Source: Pseudoscleropodium purum (Eukaryota; Streptophyta; Bryopsida; Hypnales; Brachytheciaceae). From it: a DNA stretch of 64,000 bases. The notes below the pieces were generated by a model, which saw only the letters and a list, made by a program, of their open reading frames with translations, did not search any database and had not been told where the DNA came from. The position numbers and the translations under genes are program-made. The stretch covers positions 3,038,001 to 3,102,000 of the forward strand of contig OZ017804.1 of the NCBI GenBank assembly GCA_963969395.1, read 5' to 3'. Of this stretch, positions 11,384-21,204 are shown in pieces. Every line of letters starts with the position of its first letter. The stretch's first letter is position 1.

Positions 11384-11396
11384 ACTCCCCCTTGCT
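11384..11396 (-). promoter_or_regulatory. Copia polypurine tract
   Basis: The minus strand reads GAGCAAGGGGGAG directly before the 3' LTR; this is the plus-strand DNA primer site of the element. Confidence 0.8.
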
Positions 11397-12300
11397 CACA
11401 TCAATCGTTTTCTGAGTATTATTATTGAGACTCTTTCTTGCTCATAGTTTGAAAATATGTCATGATTCTTTTGTCTATCTAGTGACACAAACTAGGGTTT
11501 GTATGGTCATTTTTTAAGGTTCTACATTGTTGAATTTTCCTTGTATTGGGTGAAAGTGTTTGATATTGCAAGTTTTAAGAATTGACATTGATTTGTAGCT
11601 TGTAGCCTATCAGTGGAATTTTTTTTGCATGGATTTAATTGTTGACCTTTACGGTATAGAAGATTTGTAATAAGGTTCTTAAGGGGTGTTGATATATTAT
11701 ATGTTTTATATAAGGGCCTATGAAAGTGTTGAGGATGATAGGGAGATTACTACTCTACCAAATATTTGTAATGTTGCAACTAGAGGTTTGACAGGAAGAA
11801 GTAATACAAGCGATAGTTTGAGTGAATTGCATTGGCTAGATTATATCAATGATTAGTGGGTAACTAATTATCAAGGCAAAAATTTAGAGCACTTGACTTT
11901 AAATACAAGAAAACTAGACAGACCTTGGGGATTAATAGTTGGACAACTCCTGGTTCAGTAAGAATGAACTTTGAGAGTAAGGGTTGAAGGGAGAAATACT
12001 AGTGCTTTGTCTATTTGTAATGAAGATTGTGCAGCGTAATGGTTTGGTCAAAAAATAATTGACCTGTTGGATATGAGTTGGAATGTGATTCACCTATGAA
12101 GTGCCTACTTTGGAAACTTCCCTAATAAAATGATGTTGGATATCTATATGTTTAGTTCTAGAATGCATCACTAGATTTTGTACAAGTTTTATGTAGGATT
12201 GATTATTGCTAAGCAATGGGATGGGCGCTATCGTTTCTAAGCCTAGTTCTATCACAATTTTTCTAAAATATATAATTTTTTTTGTAGCATTAGTAAATAC

Positions 12301-13416
12301 TTAATACTTTGCCTCTTTACTGGATAGGGATATTGTTGGTTGCAGGCTTTTACTTGGGTGCAAAATACTTGAGTCTCTTAATTTGTGAAGTATTCTAAAA
12401 GTTGGTTGGTGTGGGTTCAAATCTCGTCCCCAATTAACATCTGTGTAGGTGTGATACTTGTTGTTGTCGATTGGCAAGAAAGTTTCATAATCTATTGTGC
12501 CACTTAGATATTTTAATATTTTTTTTGCAGCTTTGAAGTAGGTGACTAGTGGTTGATCCATGTACCAAGAGATGCAACTTACAATATATGAGATATTTGG
12601 GCAAGTATGGGACATGTAGAAAAGACTTTCCACAAGGGATCTATATGCCTTGCATGGTTTCTTCTCATGTTGTCTCCATGTATTTCTATAATTGTACTTC
12701 TAGGTCAAAAGATATAGCAATTAGATTACTCTCTTGGAGGTCAAACTTTTGTAACAATTTTTTTAATACACTCTCGTTGACCAATGAAAATTCCATTTTG
12801 TTGTATGTGAATTTTGACTCTAAGATAATTGGTTGCTTCATCAAGATCAATCATTTTGAAAGCTTCTTGGAGTTCAAGTTTTCATCTTGCAATTTTCGAG
12901 TGGTTGATGCCATGGATGAATAAGTTATCTACAATAGTAGAAGAATGGTCAATTTCTTGTCTTTTCTTAAGAAGTAGAGATTTGGGTCATTTTTGCTACA
13001 AGATAGTCCTTGATTTAGTAGCCATGAGTTAATGCACTTGTACAATGCTTTTGGTGCCTATTTTTTCCCGTATAATGCCTTCTTAATTTTGCATGCTTTG
13101 GTCAAATTTCTTGCAAATGGAAAACCATCAAGTATTTCCAAGTAAATTCCTTATTGAGTGTTCCATTTAAAAATGCAGTTATAAAGTCCATTTGTAGTAG
13201 TGGCCAATGATTTTGAGAGATTAGGGCACAAATAATGAGAGTAATAGACCACCTTACAACAAGAGCAAAAATATTGTTATAATCTATTTTTTCCTTTTGT
13301 TGGAAGCCTTGTATTACTATTCTTGCCTTGAGTTTGTCGTTACTTCCTTGCATTTTTTGCCTTACCTTAAATATCCATTTTTTTGTGATTGGAATCCTTC
13401 CCTTTGGTCGATTCAC
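12301..13416 (-). pseudogene. Copia reverse transcriptase and RNase H, decayed
   Basis: 13102-13416 reads the N-terminal RT block (KKWIFKVRQK, KARIVIQGFQQKEKIDYN, PLLQMDFITAFLNGTL). Around 13050-13095 KKALYG then APKALYK matches the YGLKQAPRxWY box with one stop. Around 12920-12940 the active-site box reads TIVDNLFIHG where active copies have YVDDL, so one catalytic Asp is lost. 12301-12633 reads PNISYIVSCISWYM, AAKKILKYLSGTIDY, YTDVNWGRD and PTISLSSKEAKY, the RNase H part with its first Asp. Stops between blocks make it non-functional. Confidence 0.88.
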
Positions 13417-14055
13417 GATTTTTCACATTTGAGTTTTTATAATTGAGTTGATTTTGCTTTCAATAGCATGTCTCCAATCCTTTTGTTGATTTGTTGTGTG
13501 GAAATCAATAGGCTCTTCTAGAAGCTCGAAATCTAATGTCCAAAAATCTTGCAATTTGATAGAAGGCTTTCTATTCTTGCTAAGATATCATTTTTCAATT
13601 GGCTTAATGGTTTTATCAATTGTCAAAGCTTTTGGACTGAGTGTGAGTTTTTTGGGCTTGATATACAACAACTAGGGGTAGAAGATGAATGATATATTGG
13701 ATTGTTTAAAGTAGGGGTATAAGTGAGGCTTGATCTAGAGGTAGTATCAAGGCTAGTCTATGATGCATCATCAATCTGATTTACAACTATATCTAGCATT
13801 GTTGGTGTCTCTAGTGCATTGGTAACTAAGGTTAATGGCATTTTTGAAATTGGAATTTGGAAAATATCATTAGTTGGATTATTGTATATCAAATATTTAT
13901 AGCCTATCCTATTTTCGTCAATTTAACAACATTCCTACTAATGAATCACCTTTAATTTAGCAAGTGTAGTCATAAAGACAATAGTCTTTGGTTTCTTTGT
14001 CAAACCCATGAATAGAAACTTCTATGTTTTCTTGTCAAAGCTTATTGCAGTGTTC

Positions 14056-15400
14056 TCAAGGTATATGACTGTAAGCCAAACATCCAAAAATTTCAAGATT
14101 GAAAATATATGGATTTGTACCTATAAATTTTGCCTTGGAAGTCTCTCTATGGTTTGTTTGTATGGGGCTACAATTTATTAAATAGATTGCAACAACAACA
14201 ACTTTAGCCCATAGATAAATGAATAGTTGGCAATCATGTGACATACTTCAAGTACATTCTAGAATTGTTTGATTATGCCATTCAAATACATCATTTGGTT
14301 GAGGGGTATGGGCTTATGTAATCTCCCTTTGAGTACTATTAATAGAACAATAATTGATGAATTCATCCAACAAATACTCTCCTTCATGATTTGATCACAC
14401 TACTTGCATTTTATTATCAATTTGAATTTTGATCTACTCTTTGAATTTATGGAATTTGGAAAAAGCTTCACTTTTTACTTTCAAAAAATACATCCAACTC
14501 TTTTGTGAGTAAACATCTATAAAAATAAAAATATAGTGTGAATCATCTAAAGAGGGTTGTGGCATAGGTCCCATAATATTAGTATGTATCTTTTAACATA
14601 GTTTATTAGATTTGGTGGTTGATGATTTGGAGGTGAATGCACTGTTGAGTGGCTCACGGACGACCATATAGAAGTTTTTATATTGGCAAATTTTTGGTAC
14701 ATTGGATGAATAAATGGATGTTCATTTATTGACACGTTCATCCACTAAATTTTCAACATCAAGCCCACCTAACAATTTCTTTTCCATATAGGTTTGCTAG
14801 AACAAAAATAGAAAAACACCTTTTTTTTACCCTTATATGGACTTTAGAAAAAGAGGTTGAAAATCAAATGCTTTAAAAGTCCATAAGTACACTTCTACAA
14901 ATGATTCTACTTAAAAGGAAATGACCTCTAGGCCTTTAAACCTAAAACACAACACATGGTAAATTGGTATTCTAATAATAGGTTCTTTTTCTTTATAAAC
15001 AAACCCTCCAAAAGATTTTGTGCATAGGGGGAATGTCGCAAAATCAATTTTTCAAAATTTATTAACCACTACAATTTAAGATGAACTCTAGGAAATCAAG
15101 CACAATCTTCAACATAATATAACTTTACATTCAAAAATGTGAATTTACTATGTCTATTTCATCTTAATTCTTGAAAATAGGAGTGTGATACAAAAAGTGA
15201 GCCACCCAACCATGCATTCACCATTTGGAAATCTTTTCCTATGTTGCCTTCTAGCCAAACAACAATAACATACGTTCTTTTGATAGCCTAACAACAAAAG
15301 TCTACCTACTGCAATCGTATGAGACAAATATTGCAATCCTTCATAACTTAGATGGCCCATATGACAATGCCATAGAGAAGATAAATTTGAATGATCTATG
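14056..15400 (-). pseudogene. Copia GAG-pre-integrase and integrase region, decayed
   Basis: The GAG-pre-integrase motif LWHCHMGHLSYEGL is readable across about 15380-15330. Further along, 14430-14560 gives FIDVYSQKSWMYFLKVKSEA, the first catalytic-Asp region of copia integrase. About 14290-14400 gives a degraded second motif (SNHEGEY in place of SDNGGEY) and the last (PQPNDVFEWHNQT in place of PQQNGVAERKNRT, where the catalytic Glu is still near its place). 14056-14244 gives the AxYLINxSP...FGCLAYSHIP tail. Frame breaks and in-frame stops separate these pieces, so no integrase could be made. Confidence 0.82.
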
Positions 15401-16160
15401 GCTAATGCATGGTGAATACATTGAAAACAATAAAGGTCATTGAGTGAGTCTTAATGCCTTGATGCAACAATTTGGTCATGAATATTGACAATCCAACATT
15501 AATGACTCGAAAAAAATAACTCAATAGGCAAAATCACCAAGAGCTCTAATTGAAATTAAATTCTTTATCAAGCTAGAGACAAAATTGAACCTTTTTAAAC
15601 TTTATTTCCCCGTAATTTGTTTGAATTTTTGCAATGCCTAAGCATTTCACAGGGTAAAACTCTCCCCCTCTAGTATGTATCTTGCTAATTTGTACTCATG
15701 ATGTATTAGGTTGTGGGTCTAGTTTATGATAATATATTGTTACATGACTAGAGGCTCCATTGTCAAGATATTGTAGCCCATTTCTCCAATGATAGTAGGA
15801 ATTGTAGTAGGGATCATAATATTGTTGTGCTATCTAAAATTCAAAAAACTCAATGACCTTTTTTGAGTGATAAGAAAAGCAGTGTAAGTTTGTTCAACTT
15901 CTATAATAGACCATTGGTTTTCTCTCTCAATATGGCCCTCATCTTCAAAGCCCAAACATAATAGTTGGAGATCCTTTTGAGCTTATCTCCTTCTCTAATC
16001 GATATTCTTGAACTCTTTATCACTCTATCTATTTTGTATTTAGTTAGACTTTCTCAAAACCAATATACAATTTAGGAACAAGGCTTCACTAAGCTTCTCT
16101 CTCTTCCTCTTAAACTTTTTGCTACTATTTGTATCGTGTCTATCAACTTCTACTTGATCA

Positions 16161-16171
16161 CTCTGATACCA
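16161..16171 (-). promoter_or_regulatory. Copia primer-binding site (initiator-Met tRNA)
   Basis: The minus strand reads TGGTATCAGAG immediately inside the 5' LTR, the standard plant copia PBS complementary to the 3' end of initiator-Met tRNA. Confidence 0.9.
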
Positions 16172-16370
16172 TGAAAAAATAAATTGTCGTACAAGAGTAG
16201 TCTTAGTAAAGTGTACACACATACTATGCATTTAATGAATAAGATAATTCTATATATACACGGACTAAATGGTCAAATAAATGAATATAAGAAACACTAA
16301 GAATGAAAAGTAAATGAATGAAATTTATATTAAGCTAAACTCTAAGTGTCATGAGTATTGACTTTCAACA
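16172..16370 (-). repeat. Copia 5' LTR
   Basis: On the minus strand it starts TGTTGAAAGTCAA and ends TTTTTTCA, giving the usual TG...CA borders, and is followed directly by the PBS. It aligns along its length with 11184-11383. Confidence 0.85.
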
Positions 16371-16499
16371 ATAAAAACATGGATTGTTACATTGAATGTC
16401 ATTTAAAATCCATCACTTAAAATACGCATTCCTTATAGTACATGAGTGAATCCAAGTCAACAAGAAGTGGATGGTAGCTACTAAAGCTTCTATTAAGAT

Positions 16500-17930
16500 C
16501 CGCAATAGGTTACCTCAAATCAAGTGTCTAGAAATTGGCATCCCTAGTAGTATACTACTCTCTCCACTAAATTTGGAGAAGTGTCTTCCCCTAATATTGA
16601 TCATCTAGTAACGAAAAGAAAGACATTAATTGATTCAAAAAGGATTTCCAGAAAACATCCTAAACTTGTCTTCCAAAACAATTATGATTCCAAGGACCTT
16701 GAGTTCTCTCTTTGCTGGATGCAAGCTGTTCTAAGAAAGACACAATTCGATGTAGATGGAATAATTAGTCCCCCCAAAACTCTTGTAGAAGCAAAAGTCA
16801 AGGCACAAGAGGTCATTGAGCATGAGAAGACATGGATCAAGCATGTAGAGCATTTGGAGCTAGAACTACACCAAATAAGACAAGTTGTGTAGGATATGAT
16901 GGAAAAGGTTTGTAATTGTTATTAACTGGCCATTTTGACCTAAGGGTTTTTGAGTTGGTTTCTTTGTAGATTGAGCTCCTTTTGGAATTTACTAAAGTCT
17001 TTTACTAGATTGAAGTCTTCTTAATTGTGTCATTCTTTGTGCAAGCATAAAACTCTGGCTTCCAGTGAATTGAAACCAGACATTTTCACTTGAGCTCTCC
17101 CTTCAGACGTGTGTATGATCTTTGAATTGATTACATTTTCAATGTTCATTCTTGAATCGATCCTATGTGATACCATAAGTACCTCTAATAGATGGTGATG
17201 ACAATGGAATCTCTCTATTTGTCATGACAAGTGAAGCAGATTGAATTTTTGCAAGAGGCTAATTTAGTGCAAGTATTGGAATTCACGCAATCTTGATGAA
17301 GAGCCCATCACCAAGCAGAGACCATCAAGAAGGAAATGCAATTCTACAAAACCATTTGGAAGCATCTCAAACTCAAGCACTCAAAATTTCAAAGGTAATG
17401 AAATAAACAGTGCCCCATGTATGTAAATAGTGAAAACAATTTAGAGAGTTGTATAGCTAGCGACCTAGCATCATTCCTTTCCTTCATCACTTTATTCATA
17501 ATCAGTGGCAATCATGTGAAGGAAGATACACACGTGTATGCTCTTTCATTTGATTTGCCGATTCAACCACACTATGGTCGAAAATGATCAATTGAAGCTA
17601 CAATCGTGGCGAAGTACAAGTTTCTAAGCCCTTGATTTAATGCACTCCGTGCGTGGAAGTCGATTCAGGGTCAGTGTTGGTACTGGCTCAGGGTCCGGCA
17701 TGGTTCAATCGGCCAATGAAAACTCATTGCATTCCATAGGATGTGAAACGGAGACACAATCCCCACTCGATCATTTGTCGTTCATTTCCACAGCGTGACC
17801 AAAGACGGACAGACAACTGGTTCAACCTCGTGCCCAGTCCCATCTCAGATTAATGAATGAAGTAGCACGGCCAATTCCTTCGCTAGCAGCAGTGGAGACT
17901 CACGTGTGCATTCTTTTTTACAACGCTGCA
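16500..17930 (+). pseudogene. Paralogous copy of the ankyrin gene's coiled-coil 3' region
   Basis: 16581-16892 is open and encodes a helical segment ending VEHLELELHQIRQVV, closely like CVEHLELE at 9610-9640. The blocks 17235-17400 and 17575-17925 correspond in order to 9770-9890 and 10170-10740. This copy is less decayed and lacks the MITE. No ankyrin exons were found immediately upstream of it; the copia element ends at 16370. It is either a partial duplication or the remains of a tandem gene. No known function. Confidence 0.45.
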
Positions 17931-18615
17931 CCACCTTTCTTCTCAGCTCCTCCAAGAACTGACAATGATCTGCTCTTATAAGGATGCCATCGATGCCAAT
18001 GATCGAAGGCAATGCCAAGACCTCAAATGAATTCATTCGTGAACGTATTTGGATGTACTTTCGTTGGCAATTCATGCAACAGGGTTCCAACACTTCCACT
18101 TCTATCTGACATGTTGTGGAGTGTATGAGGGTGGAATAGAAGAGCAGTTTTTAATTACGAGAATGAAACCCAGAAACCGCAAAGTGATTCCAGGCTGGTA
18201 GCACAGGGTAGATAATTCAAAATGGGATGCTTGTTCGTTGGGTCATCAAATGAACGATCACCAGAAGTCGACGTCATGCTCAATAGATCCAGAGTTTTGA
18301 ACCACGAAATGGGAGCACATTCCACACTGTGGCTGAAGTGTTGGACGAGAAAGTTCTAGCTTGCATTGCAGGAACAGGTCATGATACTTTCCGCTTCTCC
18401 ATTTAGCTTGTTGATTCAGAAGGTGTTTGTGCTTTGTGATGTCACTTGCTGAGCAGCAGGAAAATGCACGGCCATTACCTGTGCTTCTGCAAGATACGAT
18501 CCTCAGCAAAACCGGATCGTCATTCATGTAGTATATGTGTAATGCGAAGGGAATGTAAACTAGTTGGCAGGCAGGTCTGAGAGGAGGAAGAAATTGAACT
18601 CCATGTATAATTCAC

Positions 18616-18850
18616 CAGTGTCGTAGTGCATGGAAGGCCTGCAAAAAACAGTGGTTGTCACGCTTGCCCGTTCTTCTCCACTGGTCGGTCCTCAGACTGC
18701 AAAGTCGCCAGCCTTTTCTCCGGATGCCATGGAGCTGGGAGTGCTCTCAGGTCTCCCCTGGAAAGAGGCTGGCGACTTCTTCCGAAACTTGGGTGGACAC
18801 ACTCGCATCGTGTATTGGTAGGCCTGCAACCATCGCCACACGGACCTTGA
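18616..18850. other. GC-rich block with a 12-bp perfect inverted repeat
   Basis: aagtcgccagcc (18702-18713) is the exact inverted complement of ggctggcgactt (18767-18778), and the pairing extends imperfectly on both sides to ~20 bp with a ~45-base loop. Direct copies of aggcctgcaa flank the block near 18634 and 18820. Several overlapping ORFs on both strands arise from the low stop density, and none is recognisable. It could be a small RNA hairpin or a transposon remnant. Confidence 0.35.
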
Positions 18851-19124
18851 AGCGAAGCTTGCATACTTAGTTTGAGAGTAACTATCTTGCATATACATTT
18901 TTTGAGTATCTACCTTGCATATTTTCTGAGTATCTTACAAATTTTGGGGGTCTCTGCCTTGCATGTTTTTGGGGTTAGTGTCTATCTTGTGAACCTCTCC
19001 TATTTGATGACCAAAGATCACAGATCCTTACGTGATTACGTGTAGAATGGCCATTATTTAGAATGTGGTTCCTGATTGTCATCAATATGAATGGTGGGTA
19101 CAAATGGGGAGAAGTAAATCTGAC

Positions 19125-20489
19125 CTCCTTGGAACGCATGAAGAGATTTTCGCGAATCATGGTGAGAAAGCGCTTGGTTTGGCCCTGGTCGATCAGTTTG
19201 TCGAATTGCCTCATGGCACAGCACTTGTTCACTACGGCTAACGCATTCTCTAACTCAGCTTTCAAGGCATCAAATACCTCCCTGCCTATCCACACCCAAG
19301 TCGATCATGATATCAGTAATCTTACCAGTCTTGCCAAATTTCTGTTTGTGTTCTGCGCGGGCGTACTTGCATGAACCCTCTCCCTTGGAGTGAATTTTGT
19401 GGAACAGGAAGTCTGAAGACAAATCGTCGATCTTGACCTAATCATATGCGCTTCTCCACAACTGGAGAGATGAATTAGACCTAAATTAGCTGTGAAGAAT
19501 ATTGATATGATTAGCTTAGATCATGATTCTGAAGGCAGAGATCGTCTTGATTTCCAGGAAACCAAGGATGCATTTTGGAAGGTGTCATTTCAACAGATTG
19601 AATCACTGAAGAGATTAGACCTAATTAACTGGGAAGAACTTTGATTTGTCCGAAGACAGATCGTCGATCTTGGCCTAATCACATGCGCTCTTCAAGAGAT
19701 TAGACCCAATTAGTTTTGAAGAAAAGAAGTGATAAGTCTGAAGACAGATCATCGATTTTGACCTAATCACATGCGCTTCTCAGCAACTGAAGAGATTAAC
19801 TAGACCTAAGTTAATTAGCTGTGAAAAAATATTGATTATGATTAGCTTTTGTTATGATTCTGAAGACAGAGATCGTTTTGATTTCCAGTAACCAAGGATC
19901 CATTTTGGAAGCCTGCTTGACTGTAAAAGAATGTAAAGGAATGCGAACTCTCAAGTATACTGCAGTGAAGATGGGGAGTTGGAGAAGAAGCCCAAATCGT
20001 ACTCTGCTCCCGGCACTTCACACAGATTAGGGTTCCGTCGCTGCAGCGCTTCCACCAGCGTGGGCCACAACTTGCACACCACGAGCGTGATGTCGTGGCA
20101 GTGCGTGCGGTAGGCGCGAGTCTGCAACTGCGACCAGTAGATGGACTCCATCAGATTCACACACTTCTGCACCACGTCCACGACTTCCATCTCTGCAGCA
20201 CTTACTGGATGGATAATACACACACCAGGAATCAAAGCTCCTTCAAGACAAAAAACAAAAACAAAAACGTGTTGCTGCTACAGTAACCTGAAACCATGAA
20301 CTCAAAGACAAATTTTCTGTCTTCAAAAGTCACGCCTCCGGAGGTGACATGGTAGCTAGTTGGGTACACCAGTGCACCACTTTGAGAGGACCTGAAGAGG
20401 CTCCATTGCTTGACCGTGTTTAAAAAGGTTTCAAGTTTGAGGAATTCTTGGGCCGAAAAGTTCGCTGAGCGTGCTTGAAGAGGCTCCAT
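19125..20489 (-). CDS. Partial gene with HeLo/four-helix-bundle-like domain (MLKL-type)
   Basis: Three exons join in frame with GT-AG borders: 20288-20489, 20003-20204 and 19125-19281 (187 codons). The start used is the ATG at 20487-20489; the ATG at about 20187 (MEVVDVVQKC) is an alternative. Exon 2 encodes an amphipathic helix pair (CVNLMESIYWSQLQTRAY, HDITLVVCKLWPTLVEALQ). Exon 3 encodes EVFDALKAELENALAVVNKC followed by FDKLIDQGQTKRFLTMIREN. This spacing resembles the N-terminal bundle of MLKL, HeLo and RPW8-like proteins, where a helix pair is followed by an ALxxxLxxALxxV helix and a short linker. In that family the bundle acts at membranes in immunity or cell death and is usually followed by a kinase or NB-ARC part. 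No such part is visible down to 17.9 kb, so the gene is either truncated or continues in unrecognised exons. Domain identity is a tentative inference. Confidence 0.4.
19412..19915. repeat. Direct repeats inside the intron after the second exon
   Basis: A ~175-bp unit at 19412-19590 (gaagacaaatcgtcgatctt ... accaaggatgcattttggaag) is repeated at 19739-19915 (gaagacagatcatcgatttt ... accaaggatccattttggaag). A shortened third copy lies at 19656-19738. The unit lies in the inferred intron between 19281 and 20003. Confidence 0.65.
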
Positions 20490-21204
20490 GTTTGAGGAAA
20501 TCTTGGGCAGTTATGGGTGTTGCCTGCCTCTGGGACAACCCGATTTTCGTTGAGAAAGACATTCAAGTGGTGAAAAGAGAAGAAAGGGACTTTTTTCTAC
20601 GTGTAGTTTTTAGCATGTGTTTAGTGTAAATGGCTTCATTATTGGGAGTAAGGTGGCTTACACAAGCACAAAATAGAGGGCCAATTTACACTATGGATCA
20701 TATGCTCACGTGGAAGTGCATGTAGGAAGATTTCATAAAACTGTTTTCTCCAAAATTGAGCATGTACAGAATCCTTAAAAAGCATTACCTAATTTCGTAA
20801 CCTGGAAGTAAGAAGTGCAAGTTCTGACAAACGTAAAATAACAAGCTTTGGAGACCATACATTACTCACACAAAGTTCACACATAGTTGGTATTCAAAAC
20901 CTGACGAGGACACATCGATTCAATGGATCTGTTGGAGGGCAACGGAAGATTTATTTGAATAATGATGTAGTGAGTTCTGCTGTATGAGGTGGAATGCCCC
21001 ATCCATTGCAGACCGATAACTATATAGTGTTGAAGGGGGAGCATATCATCATCACTCCGAGGGGCAAAGTGGGAAGATGCTGGCCACGCCTTATTATGGT
21101 GTTCTCAAGTTGTGCCAAGTTTAGACTCTTGGTAGTACTCCGTAGAAGATATCACTATTGAAATGGTACATGTCTAAGAACTAACTATACATATATCAAG
21201 ATTT

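Larger units (their letters stand above)
11184..16370 (-). mobile_element. Ty1/copia LTR retrotransposon, complete but inactive
   Basis: Two ~200-bp LTRs (11184-11383 and 16172-16370) bound the element. On the minus strand the order is 5' LTR, initiator-Met PBS, gag region, GAG-pre-integrase, integrase, reverse transcriptase, RNase H, polypurine tract, 3' LTR. Integrase before RT is diagnostic of copia. All domains carry stops, and the RT YVDD box has become IVDN. The LTRs differ at many positions including small indels, so the insertion is old. The flanks (actat left, ataaa right) show no clear 5-bp duplication. It lies between the two paralogous copies of the ankyrin/coiled-coil 3' region. 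Confidence 0.88.

Noticed and set aside
12300..12440. tRNA-like B-box sequence (gggttcaaatctcgtcccc) within the copia RNase H
   Set aside because: No A box at proper spacing and no cloverleaf; it lies where RNase H sequence is expected, so it is most likely decayed coding sequence.
16040..16231. 63-codon minus ORF as a host gene
   Set aside because: It runs through the copia LTR/PBS junction and belongs to the retroelement leader.
17845..18099. 84-codon minus-strand ORF as a downstream exon of the helical-domain gene
   Set aside because: It overlaps the plus-strand gene tail shared with 10.2-10.7 kb and has no convincing splice acceptor or family motif.
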